Shown: one piece after another, positions 1-6,642 of the stretch
Numbering within the stretch: the first letter of the stretch is position 1
Layout: each line of letters starts with the position of its first letter
Origin: an uncultured Collinsella sp.
Lineage (GTDB): Bacteria; Actinomycetota; Coriobacteriia; Coriobacteriales; Coriobacteriaceae
Length of the DNA stretch: 34,068 nucleotides
Assembly (NCBI GenBank): GCA_934654835.1
Contig: CAKUGY010000019.1
Location: 1-34,068, forward strand
Reading direction: 5' to 3'
Notes under the pieces: generated by a model
What the model was told of the DNA's origin: nothing
The model's database searches: none
What the model saw: only the letters and a program-made list of their open reading frames with translations
Program-made: the position numbers and the translations under genes

Positions 1-49
1 GCGCCTTTAGACGCGAGCCCGGGGCCCGTGGGTTATACCCTAAGAGCAA

Positions 50-70
50 ACCACCCTTTTTAAGGGTGGT
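50..70 (-). terminator. Hairpin downstream of the bactofilin-like gene
   Basis: A perfect 9-bp stem (ACCACCCTT / AAGGGTGGT) with a TTT loop lies about 70 bases beyond the stop codon of the minus-strand gene at 142-1287. Read on the minus strand it is followed by TTTGCTCTTA, a poor U-tract. It may be a weak terminator for that gene; it could also be a terminator for a gene left of the window. Confidence 0.4.
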
Positions 71-99
71 TCTGATTGCAACGGGGACTGGCTGGGCTG

Positions 100-136
100 A
101 ACCACCACAAAGGTGCCTGTCCCCTTTGTGGTGGTT
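100..136 (-). repeat. REP-like palindrome with GGACAG loop (copy 1)
   Basis: A perfect 14-bp stem, AACCACCACAAAGG / CCTTTGTGGTGGTT, with a 9-nt loop. Read on the minus strand the left arm plus loop begins AACCACCACAAAGGGGACAG. Exactly the same 20 bases occur at 33995-34014. The GGGGACAG core also recurs in other intergenic palindromes of this window (23876, 28079, 29989; a GAGGACAG variant at 33313). The form resembles REP elements of the kind mobilised by RAYT (Y1-type) transposases. That assignment is an inference, because no RAYT gene is in the window. Confidence 0.65.
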
Positions 137-141
137 GGCGG

Positions 142-1287
142 CTAGGTGGTGGGGAGACCCGGATTATTGGCGGGCTGCTGCGGCTTGAGGCGGGCGTTGT
201 GCCAAATGATCTGGATGATGTAGCCGAGCGTAAAGACGAAGGCTACACCGCTGATAAAGTTGCCCATAAGGGGAAGCGCCGTGAGCGCGCCTGCGATGAC
301 ACCACCGACGGCGGCCATGGCGTAGCGGTTCTGGTTGTGTCCGACCATGCGTGCGACGGCGGCGCCCGTAAAGGCCGCCGAGACCAGGGCAATGCCGATG
401 ACGCTGCACATGAGGGCTCCGGCAAGCGACAGGCCTGCAATCGAGACGATGAGCAACAGGACGGCGGGGACGACGGCGACGGTGCCCAGAAGGCCGCTTA
501 CCCACAGCGGCGTTGGGCGCTGATGGAGCATACCTGCGGCGCTGGCGGTTGCGCGCGGAAAGACGAGCTCAAGGAGGATGGCGACAAAGCAGGTGGATAG
601 CGCCGCGGCGACGATACCGCCGATGGTGTCGTTGACCGTGGAGGTGTCCTCGTTTTCGGTTCGGTCGATTTTGAGGGCTCCGACTTGAGCACCCTCGGCG
701 CGCTCGGGGTCTTCGGAGACATGGGCGTTCACAGTGCCGGTGATGCGGGCGTTTTTGCCCAGAATGAGCTTGTCGGCCCAGACCTCAACATCGCCATCGA
801 CGGTGCCATCGATGGTCACCGTGTCGCCCGCGAGCGCTGCCGACTTGGCGGAGCCGCGCAGGGCAACCGTCTCGCCCATCGCGTAAAAGCAGCTGGCGGT
901 ACTGTCGGTGTTGAGGACGACGTGTTGGCCTACGACTGTAACGCTGCCGCCAATCGCGGTCTTGGCGATATCGATGGTGCGCGCCGCCAGACGGACGGCG
1001 CCGCCTACGGTGCAGTCGCGGATCGAAAGCGAGTCGCCTGCCGCGATGACGTCGCGGTCGATGGAGGCGTCGTCCAGGTTAAGGCTCTGTCCGGCCCAGT
1101 ACAGGTCGCCTTCGACGCCGGACGGATTGGAGTCGCTTTCGGTTGCGAGTACGTTGCCCGCGGTGTCCGTGCCGGCGAACGATGCCGTGGGAAGCGCGGC
1201 GAGCGCGAGCGCGATGAGCGCGAATAGGATGGTGACGTGGCCCCACGTTTTGTGGCGCCGGGTCGATGGAAATTGGTTGCAAGGCAT
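142..1287 (-). CDS. Bactofilin-like (polymer-forming cytoskeletal type) membrane protein
   Basis: The 381-residue product starts with a signal-peptide-like segment (charged N-terminus, hydrophobic core at residues 18-35, ASFA-G cleavage-like site). Next comes a roughly 140-residue beta-repeat region (about residues 45-185). It is rich in G-D-V-x-V and T-I-D-G-T-V-D-G-D-V type turns, as seen in bactofilins and right-handed beta-helix proteins. The C-terminal part (about 213-365) holds four or so hydrophobic helices. The start at 1287 was chosen because AAAGGA lies just upstream; an in-frame ATG at 1335 has no good ribosome site. A 9-bp inverted repeat (1300-1324) sits directly before the ribosome site. 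The role is probably envelope-associated scaffolding or surface-shape sensing, but the exact function is unknown. The family call rests on repeat pattern, not on a specific motif. Confidence 0.7.
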   Translation of the reverse strand: MPCNQFPSTRRHKTWGHVTILFALIALALAALPTASFAGTDTAGNVLATESDSNPSGVEGDLYWAGQSLNLDDASIDRDVIAAGDSLSIRDCTVGGAVRLAARTIDIAKTAIGGSVTVVGQHVVLNTDSTASCFYAMGETVALRGSAKSAALAGDTVTIDGTVDGDVEVWADKLILGKNARITGTVNAHVSEDPERAEGAQVGALKIDRTENEDTSTVNDTIGGIVAAALSTCFVAILLELVFPRATASAAGMLHQRPTPLWVSGLLGTVAVVPAVLLLIVSIAGLSLAGALMCSVIGIALVSAAFTGAAVARMVGHNQNRYAMAAVGGVIAGALTALPLMGNFISGVAFVFTLGYIIQIIWHNARLKPQQPANNPGLPTT

Positions 1288-1299
1288 AGTAAATCCTTT

Positions 1300-1324
1300 G
1301 TTAGGTACTCGACACGTACCTAAC
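1300..1324 (-). promoter_or_regulatory. Inverted repeat in the 5' region of the bactofilin-like gene
   Basis: GTTAGGTAC (1300-1308) and GTACCTAAC (1316-1324) are perfect 9-bp arms around a 7-nt spacer, only about 12 bases from the start codon at 1287. It could be an operator for a dimeric repressor or an mRNA hairpin next to the ribosome site. A further palindrome, GGGTACCC, lies beside it (1326-1333). No regulator is encoded nearby. Confidence 0.45.
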
Positions 1325-1393
1325 AGGGTACCCAACGCGTGGGCGCTCTAAAAGAACCTCTCAGTTGCATTTCGAGGTGGGAGGCCATGCCAC

Positions 1394-2083
1394 CTACTTT
1401 TTACGGTGCAAAAAGCGTGCGATGTCTTCCTCGGTAGGGCTTTTGATGTCAAAGCGCAGCGATAGCCAGCGCAGGCCCATGGTTACGACAACGCATACGA
1501 CCAGTGCGGCGACGTTGCTCATGACGCCGTTCATGACGAGGACTACATAGCTTGCCGATCCGGCGATGGCTGCGATGGCGTAGAAGTTGGTGCGCTGGAA
1601 AATGCCGGGCACAACGCCCATAAAGCCGTCGCGCAGCATGCCGCCGCCCACCGCGGTAAAAAAGCCCATCATGATACACACGGCAGGTGCGAATCCGTAC
1701 ACGAGTGCTTTGTCCGCGCCGGTGGCCGCATAGATGCCGACCGAGATGATGTCGAGCAGTGGGATGAGCTTGTCGGGTTTGTCGACAATTGCCGGGAAGA
1801 TGTAGATGATGGCTGCGGTTGCAATAGAGAGCGGCAGCGCCATGGGCTGGTTGAGGATGTAGACGTTGCCCACCTGGAGCGTCATGTCGCGTAAAAGACC
1901 GCCGCCCAGGCCGCAAACGACGGCGAGTGCGACCGCGCCCACCAGGTCGAGCTTGTGCTCGCGCGCGACCAGCACGCCCGAGATCGATGCCGCGACAACG
2001 GCGAACATCTCGAGCCAAAACGGGATAGCGACCATGGCATCCGAGGCGTGTGAAGTAACGGTCATAGCGGCGACGACGGGCAA
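1394..2083 (-). CDS. TRIC-family (UPF0126/YicG-type) cation channel membrane protein
   Basis: The 230-residue product has about seven hydrophobic helices. It contains the duplicated motifs G-L-G-G-G-L-L-R-D and A-V-G-G-G-M-L-R-D, which mark the two homologous halves of UPF0126/TRIC proteins. Prokaryotic TRIC proteins form trimeric monovalent-cation channels; the physiological role in this organism is unknown. The TTG start at 2083 was preferred because AAAGGA lies 7 bases upstream. The first ATG after it (2065) and an ATG at 2146 are alternatives with weaker sites. The C-terminus is short and basic (HRKK). The gene runs in the same direction as the bactofilin-like gene, about 100 bases upstream of it, so co-transcription is possible. 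Confidence 0.85.
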   Translation of the reverse strand: MPVVAAMTVTSHASDAMVAIPFWLEMFAVVAASISGVLVAREHKLDLVGAVALAVVCGLGGGLLRDMTLQVGNVYILNQPMALPLSIATAAIIYIFPAIVDKPDKLIPLLDIISVGIYAATGADKALVYGFAPAVCIMMGFFTAVGGGMLRDGFMGVVPGIFQRTNFYAIAAIAGSASYVVLVMNGVMSNVAALVVCVVVTMGLRWLSLRFDIKSPTEEDIARFLHRKK

Positions 2084-2214
2084 GATGAAGTCCTTTGAGT
2101 TGCGGGTTTGGACAATGCCCGTACATAGTACATGGTTGTCGGGCATCGCGGCCCCATTCCTCGGTAAGCGGTCGGGGCTGAGTGCGGGCGTGGCGTTGCT
2201 GGAATGCCAAGGGT

Positions 2215-2285
2215 CCAAAGCATGTACGTCAGCCTCCAAAAATGACATTTATCGACATCTTTGAAGGCTGACGTACATGTTTTGG
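2215..2285. repeat. Long imperfect palindrome (about 29-bp arms)
   Basis: Arms 2215-2235 and 2265-2285 match over 21 positions with one G/T difference. The matching core, CATGTACGTCAGCCT, is perfect. Inside it an additional 8-bp segment (2237-2244 with 2256-2263) pairs with one mismatch, leaving an 11-nt loop. It lies upstream of the TRIC gene. It has no U-tract on the minus strand and could be a small non-autonomous repeat or a DNA-level regulatory site. Confidence 0.6.
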
Positions 2286-2339
2286 ATTTGAGTTGAGATC
2301 GAACGCGATGGGGGTGTGGGCTGAATAGGAGGGATGTCC

Positions 2340-2420
2340 AAATTTTGAGCTTTGCTCAAAATTTATCCGGTCGGCTTACGCCGACCGCGCTGCGCTAAAA
2401 ACGCGCCACTGGCGCGTTTT
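2340..2420. repeat. Array of short tight hairpins
   Basis: Three perfect hairpins follow one another: AAATTTTGAGC-TTT-GCTCAAAATTT (2340-2364), CGGTCGGC-TTAC-GCCGACCG (2368-2387) and AAAACGCGCC-ACT-GGCGCGTTTT (2398-2420). A small palindrome, GCGCTGCGC, sits between the second and third. The third hairpin has T-runs on both strands and could end transcription in either direction. No gene is found in 2084-2523; this array, the long palindrome and a tRNA-like fragment are its content. Confidence 0.55.
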
Positions 2421-2447
2421 CTTTACGCTTCGCGCCCTGACGGGTTC

Positions 2448-2468
2448 GAATCCCTCCTCCTGCGCGGT
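2448..2468 (+). other. tRNA-Ser 3'-end-like fragment
   Basis: GGGTTCGAATCCCTCCTCCT reads like the T-loop and 3' acceptor strand of a tRNA. It is identical to the same region of the minus-strand tRNA-Ser(CGA) at 2524-2614, but it lies on the plus strand about 60 bases away. No matching 5' half is visible upstream, so it is not a functional tRNA gene. It may be a relic of a duplication or of an integration site. Confidence 0.5.
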
Positions 2469-2480
2469 ATTGAAATGGGC

Positions 2481-2512
2481 TCAAAAAAGAAAAAGCCCCA
2501 TTGCTGGGGCTT
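2481..2512 (-). terminator. Rho-independent terminator of tRNA-Ser(CGA)
   Basis: On the minus strand a 7-bp stem (AAGCCCC / GGGGCTT) with a 6-nt loop is followed by TTTTCTTTTTT. It starts 12 bases beyond the encoded CCA of the tRNA. Confidence 0.85.
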
Positions 2513-2523
2513 ATACCATCTAA

Positions 2524-2614
2524 TGGCGGAGGAGGAGGGATTCGAACCCTCGTGACCTTATACAGGCCAAACGGTTTTCGAGACCGCCGCATTCAACCAC
2601 TCTGCCACCCCTCC
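2524..2614 (-). tRNA. tRNA-Ser (anticodon CGA)
   Basis: A 91-nt class II tRNA with a 7-bp acceptor stem (GGAGGGG / CTCCTCC, one G-U), D-arm, anticodon loop CTCGAAA (anticodon CGA, reads UCG), a long variable arm typical of tRNA-Ser, T-loop TTCGAAT and an encoded CCA end. A terminator separates it from the upstream tRNA-Ser(GGA). It must therefore be made by readthrough or from a weak promoter of its own, which I cannot see. Confidence 0.96.
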
Positions 2615-2617
2615 GCG

Positions 2618-2653
2618 TGGGGTAAAAACAAAGCAGGCTCGAAGGCCTGCTTT
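2618..2653 (-). terminator. Rho-independent terminator of tRNA-Ser(GGA)
   Basis: On the minus strand a perfect 9-bp stem (AAAGCAGGC / GCCTGCTTT) with a 6-nt loop is followed by GTTTTTACC. It lies directly between the two tRNA-Ser genes. Confidence 0.8.
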
Positions 2654-2662
2654 GGAATTAAC

Positions 2663-2753
2663 TGGCGGAGAGTCAGGGATTTGAACCCTGGAGACGCTTT
2701 TGACGCCTACACGATTTCCAATCGTGCTCCTTCGGCCACTCGGACAACTCTCC
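2663..2753 (-). tRNA. tRNA-Ser (anticodon GGA)
   Basis: A 91-nt class II tRNA: acceptor stem GGAGAGT / ACTCTCC, anticodon stem CACGA/TCGTG around the loop TTGGAAA (anticodon GGA, reads UCC and UCU), long variable arm, T-loop TTCAAAT and encoded CCA. All stems pair fully. Confidence 0.97.
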
Positions 2754-2769
2754 GTTAAATGCGAAAGTC

Positions 2770-2798
2770 AGTATACACGAGGAATCGCAAAGTGCAAA
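2770..2798 (-). promoter_or_regulatory. Promoter of the tRNA-Ser genes
   Basis: On the minus strand TTTGCA (2793-2798) and TATACT (2770-2775) are separated by 17 bases, and the -10 box lies 16 bases before the mature 5' end of tRNA-Ser(GGA). The stretch 2799-3145 between this promoter and the rpsF promoter is AT-richer at its left and holds no gene I can support. Confidence 0.65.
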
Positions 2799-3145
2799 CA
2801 GAAAAGTTGTCATTTTTTAAAACGCGCGACTCCGCAACGGGATTCAGTCGGCCAAAAAAGCCTCTGACCAGCATAGTTATATATGGCAAATTATTCAAAA
2901 TAGGTATTTATAAGCTACTCGACAATGAATTTAAAAATCTTTGACCGATGTTGCAAACCACTGGTATGCATTTTGCGACCACAACCTTGCAAGCGCTGAC
3001 CTGCGATTTGCCCAACTTGTCCCCACGTCACCGTATTCTGCCAACGCATCCGTCAAGCTCTTGGTCAGGATTTGGTTGGAATACGCGAGAAGTGTCGTGC
3101 AAGTATGGACATATGTGGAGGTCATGAGGTTGTAGCTGCATATTC

Positions 3146-3174
3146 TTGCAGCCTGGGAGGTTGAAAGATATTAT
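3146..3174 (+). promoter_or_regulatory. Promoter of the rpsF operon
   Basis: TTGCAG (3146-3151) and TATTAT (3169-3174) are separated by exactly 17 bases. Transcription would begin near 3181, giving a leader of about 65 nt. The -35 lies in the right arm of a small hairpin (GCTGCA / TGCAGC, 3135-3152). A weaker alternative (TTGACC at 2941, TATGCA at 2965) lies farther upstream. Confidence 0.6.
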
Positions 3175-3190
3175 TACCAAGTCTTTTCCT

Positions 3191-3219
3191 GCTTCAGGCG
3201 CACCTTCACGACCTGAAGC
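3191..3219 (+). promoter_or_regulatory. Leader hairpin before rpsF, possible S6:S18 autoregulatory site
   Basis: A perfect 8-bp stem (GCTTCAGG / CCTGAAGC) closes a 13-nt loop, 14 bases before the AGGAGG of rpsF. In many bacteria the S6:S18 complex binds a stem-loop in the rpsF leader and represses translation. The position fits this role. I do not see a clear match to the CCG bulge described for that motif, so the functional assignment is only an inference. Confidence 0.4.
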
Positions 3220-3245
3220 CACATTTGCCCAGAGGAGGTGACAAT

Positions 3246-3539
3246 ATGAAGGCTTATGAACTGCTGTTCTTTGTTGACCCGTCGCTCGACCCCGAGACTC
3301 GTCTCGCTGTTATGAAGCGTATCGATACCACGATCGCTGAGGGCGCTGGCAAGGTCGACTCCGTTGACGAGTGGGGCAAGCGCAAGCTCGCCTACGAGAT
3401 CAACGACCTCACCGATGGTGACTACACCCTCATCAACTTCCACGCAGATCCTACCCAGATCGCCGAGCTTGATCGCGTCCTGCGCATCACCGACGCTGTG
3501 GTCCGCCACATGATCGTCCGTCGCGACGACCAGGAGTAA
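3246..3539 (+). CDS. rpsF: 30S ribosomal protein S6
   Basis: This 97-residue protein has the usual length and opening of bacterial S6 (MKAYELLFFVDPSL) and the conserved segment W-G-K-R-K-L-A-Y-E-I, followed by G-D-Y. S6 binds the central domain of 16S rRNA together with S18 in the platform of the small subunit. The ATG at 3246 was chosen because AGGAGG (3233-3238) lies 7 bases upstream; an in-frame TTG at 3225 would precede the ribosome site. It is the first gene of an operon with ssb, rpsR and rplI, the classical bacterial order. Expression is probably set by the promoter at 3146 and the leader hairpin. Confidence 0.97.
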   Translation: MKAYELLFFVDPSLDPETRLAVMKRIDTTIAEGAGKVDSVDEWGKRKLAYEINDLTDGDYTLINFHADPTQIAELDRVLRITDAVVRHMIVRRDDQE

Positions 3540-3587
3540 GACTGTCGTTTTGGACTGGGCTTGTGCCCCAAGAGGAAGTAGTGAGTT

Positions 3588-4040
3588 ATGAGCATCAATC
3601 GAGTGAACATCACCGGTAACCTCACCCGCGATCCCGAGCTGCGCGCCACCGCCGGCGGAACCCAGGTTCTGTCCTTTGGCGTCGCCGTGAACGATCGTCG
3701 CCGCAACGCGCAGACTGGCGAGTGGGAGGACTATCCCAACTTTGTCGACTGCACCATGTTCGGCACCCGCGCCGAGGCCGTGAGCCGTTTCCTGGCAAAG
3801 GGAAATAAGGTCGCGATCGAGGGCAAGCTGCGCTACAGCTCTTGGGAGCGCGACGGTCAGCGCAGGAGCAAACTCGAGGTCATCGTCGATGAGATCGAGT
3901 TTATGAGCTCCCGTGGTGGCCAGGGTGGCTACGATCAGGGCGGTTACGCCCCCGCAGCTCCCGCGCCCGCAGCACGTCCTGCCGCACCGGTGGCTACGCC
4001 GCCCGCGGTCGACGTCTACGATGAGGACATCCCGTTCTAA
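3588..4040 (+). CDS. ssb: Single-stranded DNA-binding protein
   Basis: The 150-residue product opens with MSINRVNITGNLTRDPELR, typical of the bacterial SSB OB-fold. The aromatic and basic DNA-contact positions (F-G-V-A-V-N-D-R, then Y-S-S-W-E-R-D-G) are present. The fold ends near residue 108. It is followed by a flexible Gly/Gln then Ala/Pro-rich linker and the acidic tail D-E-D-I-P-F, which recruits partner proteins of replication and repair. A GAGGAAG ribosome site precedes the ATG. It sits between rpsF and rpsR as in most Firmicutes and Actinobacteria, so its supply is tied to ribosomal protein synthesis. Confidence 0.97.
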   Translation: MSINRVNITGNLTRDPELRATAGGTQVLSFGVAVNDRRRNAQTGEWEDYPNFVDCTMFGTRAEAVSRFLAKGNKVAIEGKLRYSSWERDGQRRSKLEVIVDEIEFMSSRGGQGGYDQGGYAPAAPAPAARPAAPVATPPAVDVYDEDIPF

Positions 4041-4112
4041 GGGTTGTTCACCTATTTTTGAGTGAGAGGCGGCTTCGGCTCGCCGAAGTTGCCAAATGAA
4101 AGGTATTTTGAC

Positions 4113-4379
4113 ATGGCTAATGATTTTTCTGCACGTCAGCCGCGTCGTAAGTACTGCCAGTTCTGCAAGGAGAACACTGAGTTCATCGACTATAAGGACA
4201 CTCAGCTTCTCCGTAAGTACATGACCGACCGTGGCAAGATCAAGCCCCGTCGCGTCACTGGCGCTTGCACGCAGCATCAGCATGACATCGCCAACGCCAT
4301 CAAGCGCGCCCGCGAGATGGCTCTCCTGCCGTACACCGTCCCCGTGGTTTCCTCTCGTGGCAACCGCGACCGCGGCTAA
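4113..4379 (+). CDS. rpsR: 30S ribosomal protein S18
   Basis: The 88-residue product carries the S18 core: C-Q-F-C near residues 14-17, then I-D-Y-K-D, L-L-R-K-Y, G-K-I-K-P-R-R-V-T-G and the end A-R-E-M-A-L-L-P-Y. S18 forms a heterodimer with S6 on the 30S platform. The Cys pair together with a later Cys (G-A-C-T) suggests the zinc-type (C+) form; metal binding is an inference. The ATG at 4113 is preceded by GAAAGG. An in-frame GTG at 4062 would add 17 non-conserved residues and was rejected. Confidence 0.96.
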   Translation: MANDFSARQPRRKYCQFCKENTEFIDYKDTQLLRKYMTDRGKIKPRRVTGACTQHQHDIANAIKRAREMALLPYTVPVVSSRGNRDRG

Positions 4380-4394
4380 GAAGGGAGACGCATC

Positions 4395-4934
4395 ATGAAG
4401 GTTATTCTTCTCGATGAGATCAAGGGCAAGGGCGGCGAGGGTGACGTCGTAGAGGTCGCTCAGGGTTACGCTGAGAACTTCCTGTTCCCCAAGAAGCTCG
4501 CTGTTGCCGCCACCAAGGGCAACCTCAAGCAGCTTGACGAGCGTCGCAACAACATCGCCAAGCGCGAGGCCGTCCGTCTGGCTACCGCCAACGAGACCAA
4601 GGCTGCCTTCGAGGGCAAGACGGTCACCGTTGACGTTAAGGTCGGCGACGAGGGCATCCTCTTTGGCTCCGTTACCGCCGCTATGATCGCTGATGCCATC
4701 AAGGCTCAGCTCGGTATGGACATCGACCGCAAGCGCGTCGAGCTCGGTAAGCCCATCAAGGTTGCCGGTGCCCACACCGTTGCCATCTCGCTGTACCGCG
4801 AGATCAAGGCCGAGGTTGTCGTTCTCGTCGGCGTTACCGCCGAGGAGCTCGCTGCCGAGGCTGAGGTCGAGGAGGCCGCTGTGGTCGCCGAGGCCGAGAC
4901 CGCCGAGGTCGAGACTGAGGCTGCTGCCGAGTAG
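4395..4934 (+). CDS. rplI: 50S ribosomal protein L9 with acidic C-terminal tail
   Basis: The 179-residue product begins with the L9 N-terminal domain (MKVILLDEIKGKGGEGDVVEV, then Y-A-E-N-F-L-F-P-K). A long connecting helix and the C-terminal RNA-binding domain follow. L9 binds 23S rRNA at the L1 stalk base and helps maintain reading frame. The usual length is about 148 residues. Here the last 30 or so residues form an added Ala/Glu/Val-rich acidic tail with no basic residues. The gene starts 15 bases after rpsR with a good GGGAG site and is followed by a strong terminator, so it closes the operon. Confidence 0.96.
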   Translation: MKVILLDEIKGKGGEGDVVEVAQGYAENFLFPKKLAVAATKGNLKQLDERRNNIAKREAVRLATANETKAAFEGKTVTVDVKVGDEGILFGSVTAAMIADAIKAQLGMDIDRKRVELGKPIKVAGAHTVAISLYREIKAEVVVLVGVTAEELAAEAEVEEAAVVAEAETAEVETEAAAE

Positions 4935-4966
4935 CACTTGCTGCAACGCAACAATCTTGTTCTAAG

Positions 4967-5006
4967 AAGGGCGCTCTGGGAGACCAGGGCGCCCTTTTAT
5001 TTTTTT
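4967..5006 (+). terminator. Terminator of the rpsF-rplI operon
   Basis: A 13-bp stem with one G-U pair (AAGGGCGCTCTGG / CCAGGGCGCCCTT) closed by a GAGA tetraloop runs into TTTTATTTTTTT. It lies 33 bases after the rplI stop. Confidence 0.93.
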
Positions 5007-5159
5007 GCGCTGAGCGAGCGCCATGGTGGACGTTTTGGCGAAGTCCTACATATGGGACCGTTCATCCGTTTGGTTCGGTGATGATTGCCAAGGCGCGGCT
5101 TGTTTTAAAGCGGTGGCTGATACTATGGATGCTCGCAAGCGATATGAATGAGGATGCTC

Positions 5160-6551
5160 ATGGCATATGACGACAGGGAGACGGGGCTGACGGTCGAGGA
5201 CCGCGGCTCCAAGTTGGGTCTTCCTCAAAACCAAGATGCAGAGGCCAATGTTCTGGCCGCTATGCTGCTGTCGCCCGAGGTGGTCGAAGAGGCCCAGGTC
5301 GAGCTGCAGCCCGATGACTTCTACCGGCCCATTCATAAGACCATCTATACCGCGATGGTCGATATGTACAACAGTCGTATTCCCATCGACTCCATCTCGC
5401 TGATCGATTACCTGCGAAGCATCAACAAGCTCGATGCCGTGGGCGGCGAGGCGTACATTTTGGAGCTGATGAGCCAGACCCTGTCGCTCGTCAACTGGCA
5501 GCACCATGCCGCCATCGTTCGCCGCGACTCGATGCTGCGCGAGCTGATTGGAGCCACCAACGAGATCAATGCGCTGGCCTATAACGCTCCCACCGACACC
5601 AAAGAGGTCGTGGAGCTGGCTGAGAGCAAGCTGCTCAAGGTCACGGCGCGCGAGGTTAAGTCGAGCTACAAGACGCTGACCGAGTTTATGGTCGAGGCCT
5701 ATAACGAGGCCGAGGAAGTTTGCCAGGCCGGTGGCCAGGCCGCGGGCGTTCCCACGGGCTTTCCGTCGCTCGACCGTATGCTCATGGGCTTCCGCGAGGG
5801 CCAGCTCATCATCATCGGCGCCCGTCCTGCCGTGGGTAAGACGTCGTTCGCTCTGAACCTGGCGCTCAATGCCGCCGCTGCGGGCTATACCGTCGGCTTC
5901 TTCTCGCTGGAGATGTCGGGCAAGGAAATTGCCCAGCGCCTGATTTGCGCCTACGCCATGATTTCGATCAGCGACTTCCGCATGGGCCGCATTAGTCCCG
6001 AGCAGTGGGCCAACATCAACGAGGCTACACAGACCTTGTCCAAACTCGATATTCTGATTGACGATACGCCCGGCACCACGGTGACCGAGATTCGCGCCAA
6101 GAGCCGCCGCATGCTCCATAACAAGGAGAAGGCCATCATCATCCTGGACTACTTGCAGCTGGTGAGTCCTCCGCCGGGACGCCGTTCCGAGAGCCGTACC
6201 GTCGAGGTCTCGGAGATGTCGCGTGGACTGAAGATCATGGCCAAGGAGCTCAAGATCCCGCTGATCGCGCTGTCGCAGCTTTCGCGTCAGGTCGAATCCC
6301 GTACCGGCAAGCGCCCGCAGCTGTCCGACCTGCGTGAATCGGGCTCCATCGAGCAGGACGCCGACATCGTTATGTTCTTGGACCGCTCCGCCGATGAGGC
6401 CGAGGCCTCGCGCGACGATCGTCCCGACGAGGGCGTTACGCGTATCGTCGTGGCCAAGAACCGTTCGGGCCCGATCGGCGACGTCGACCTGATGTTCCTG
6501 CCGGCATCCACCAAGTTCTATGAGCTTGATGGGGCGCATACCGAGGAGTAG
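5160..6551 (+). CDS. dnaB: Replicative DNA helicase
   Basis: This is the hexameric 5'-3' helicase that unwinds the fork and recruits primase. The 463-residue protein has the all-helical N-terminal domain (L-P-Q-N-Q-D-A-E-A-N-V-L-A-A-M-L near the start). The RecA-like motor domain follows, with Walker A G-A-R-P-A-V-G-K-T-S at about residues 220-229. Also visible are F-F-S-L-E-M-S, the Walker B-like I-I-I-L-D-Y-L-Q-L and the arginine-finger region L-S-Q-L-S-R-Q-V-E-S-R. Length is normal and no intein is present. The ATG at 5160 has GAGGA 5 bases upstream; ATGs at 5148 and 5154 are in frame. It follows the rplI terminator, so it needs its own promoter; only a weak candidate (TACTAT at 5121) is visible. 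Confidence 0.96.
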   Translation: MAYDDRETGLTVEDRGSKLGLPQNQDAEANVLAAMLLSPEVVEEAQVELQPDDFYRPIHKTIYTAMVDMYNSRIPIDSISLIDYLRSINKLDAVGGEAYILELMSQTLSLVNWQHHAAIVRRDSMLRELIGATNEINALAYNAPTDTKEVVELAESKLLKVTAREVKSSYKTLTEFMVEAYNEAEEVCQAGGQAAGVPTGFPSLDRMLMGFREGQLIIIGARPAVGKTSFALNLALNAAAAGYTVGFFSLEMSGKEIAQRLICAYAMISISDFRMGRISPEQWANINEATQTLSKLDILIDDTPGTTVTEIRAKSRRMLHNKEKAIIILDYLQLVSPPPGRRSESRTVEVSEMSRGLKIMAKELKIPLIALSQLSRQVESRTGKRPQLSDLRESGSIEQDADIVMFLDRSADEAEASRDDRPDEGVTRIVVAKNRSGPIGDVDLMFLPASTKFYELDGAHTEE

Positions 6552-6578
6552 GACAGGCGCCCGTTGCACGGGTATACT
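6550..6578 (+). promoter_or_regulatory. Candidate purA promoter
   Basis: AGGACA (6550-6555) and TATACT (6573-6578) are 17 bases apart and overlap the end of dnaB. The -10 box is near consensus and the -35 matches at four of six positions. The leader to the purA start would be about 58 nt. Confidence 0.5.
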
Positions 6579-6642
6579 GGGAATGTTTTGTGCTTCTGCG
6601 CGCTTGTAGTGCGCGGACAGTCCATGAATGTAAGGAGTAAAC

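Noticed and set aside
2340..2475. A second complete plus-strand tRNA ending at the GGGTTCGAATCCC fragment
   Set aside because: No 5' acceptor strand, D-arm or anticodon arm with correct spacing is present; only the 3' end is recognisable and its T-stem pairs for 3 bases only.
3174..4946. Long minus-strand open frame of 590 codons opposite the ribosomal operon
   Set aside because: It lies wholly over rpsF, ssb, rpsR and rplI, has no ribosome site and has the low-complexity composition of an antisense frame in high-GC DNA.
5160..6551. Intein in DnaB
   Set aside because: The Walker A region and other usual insertion sites are continuous and the length is normal.
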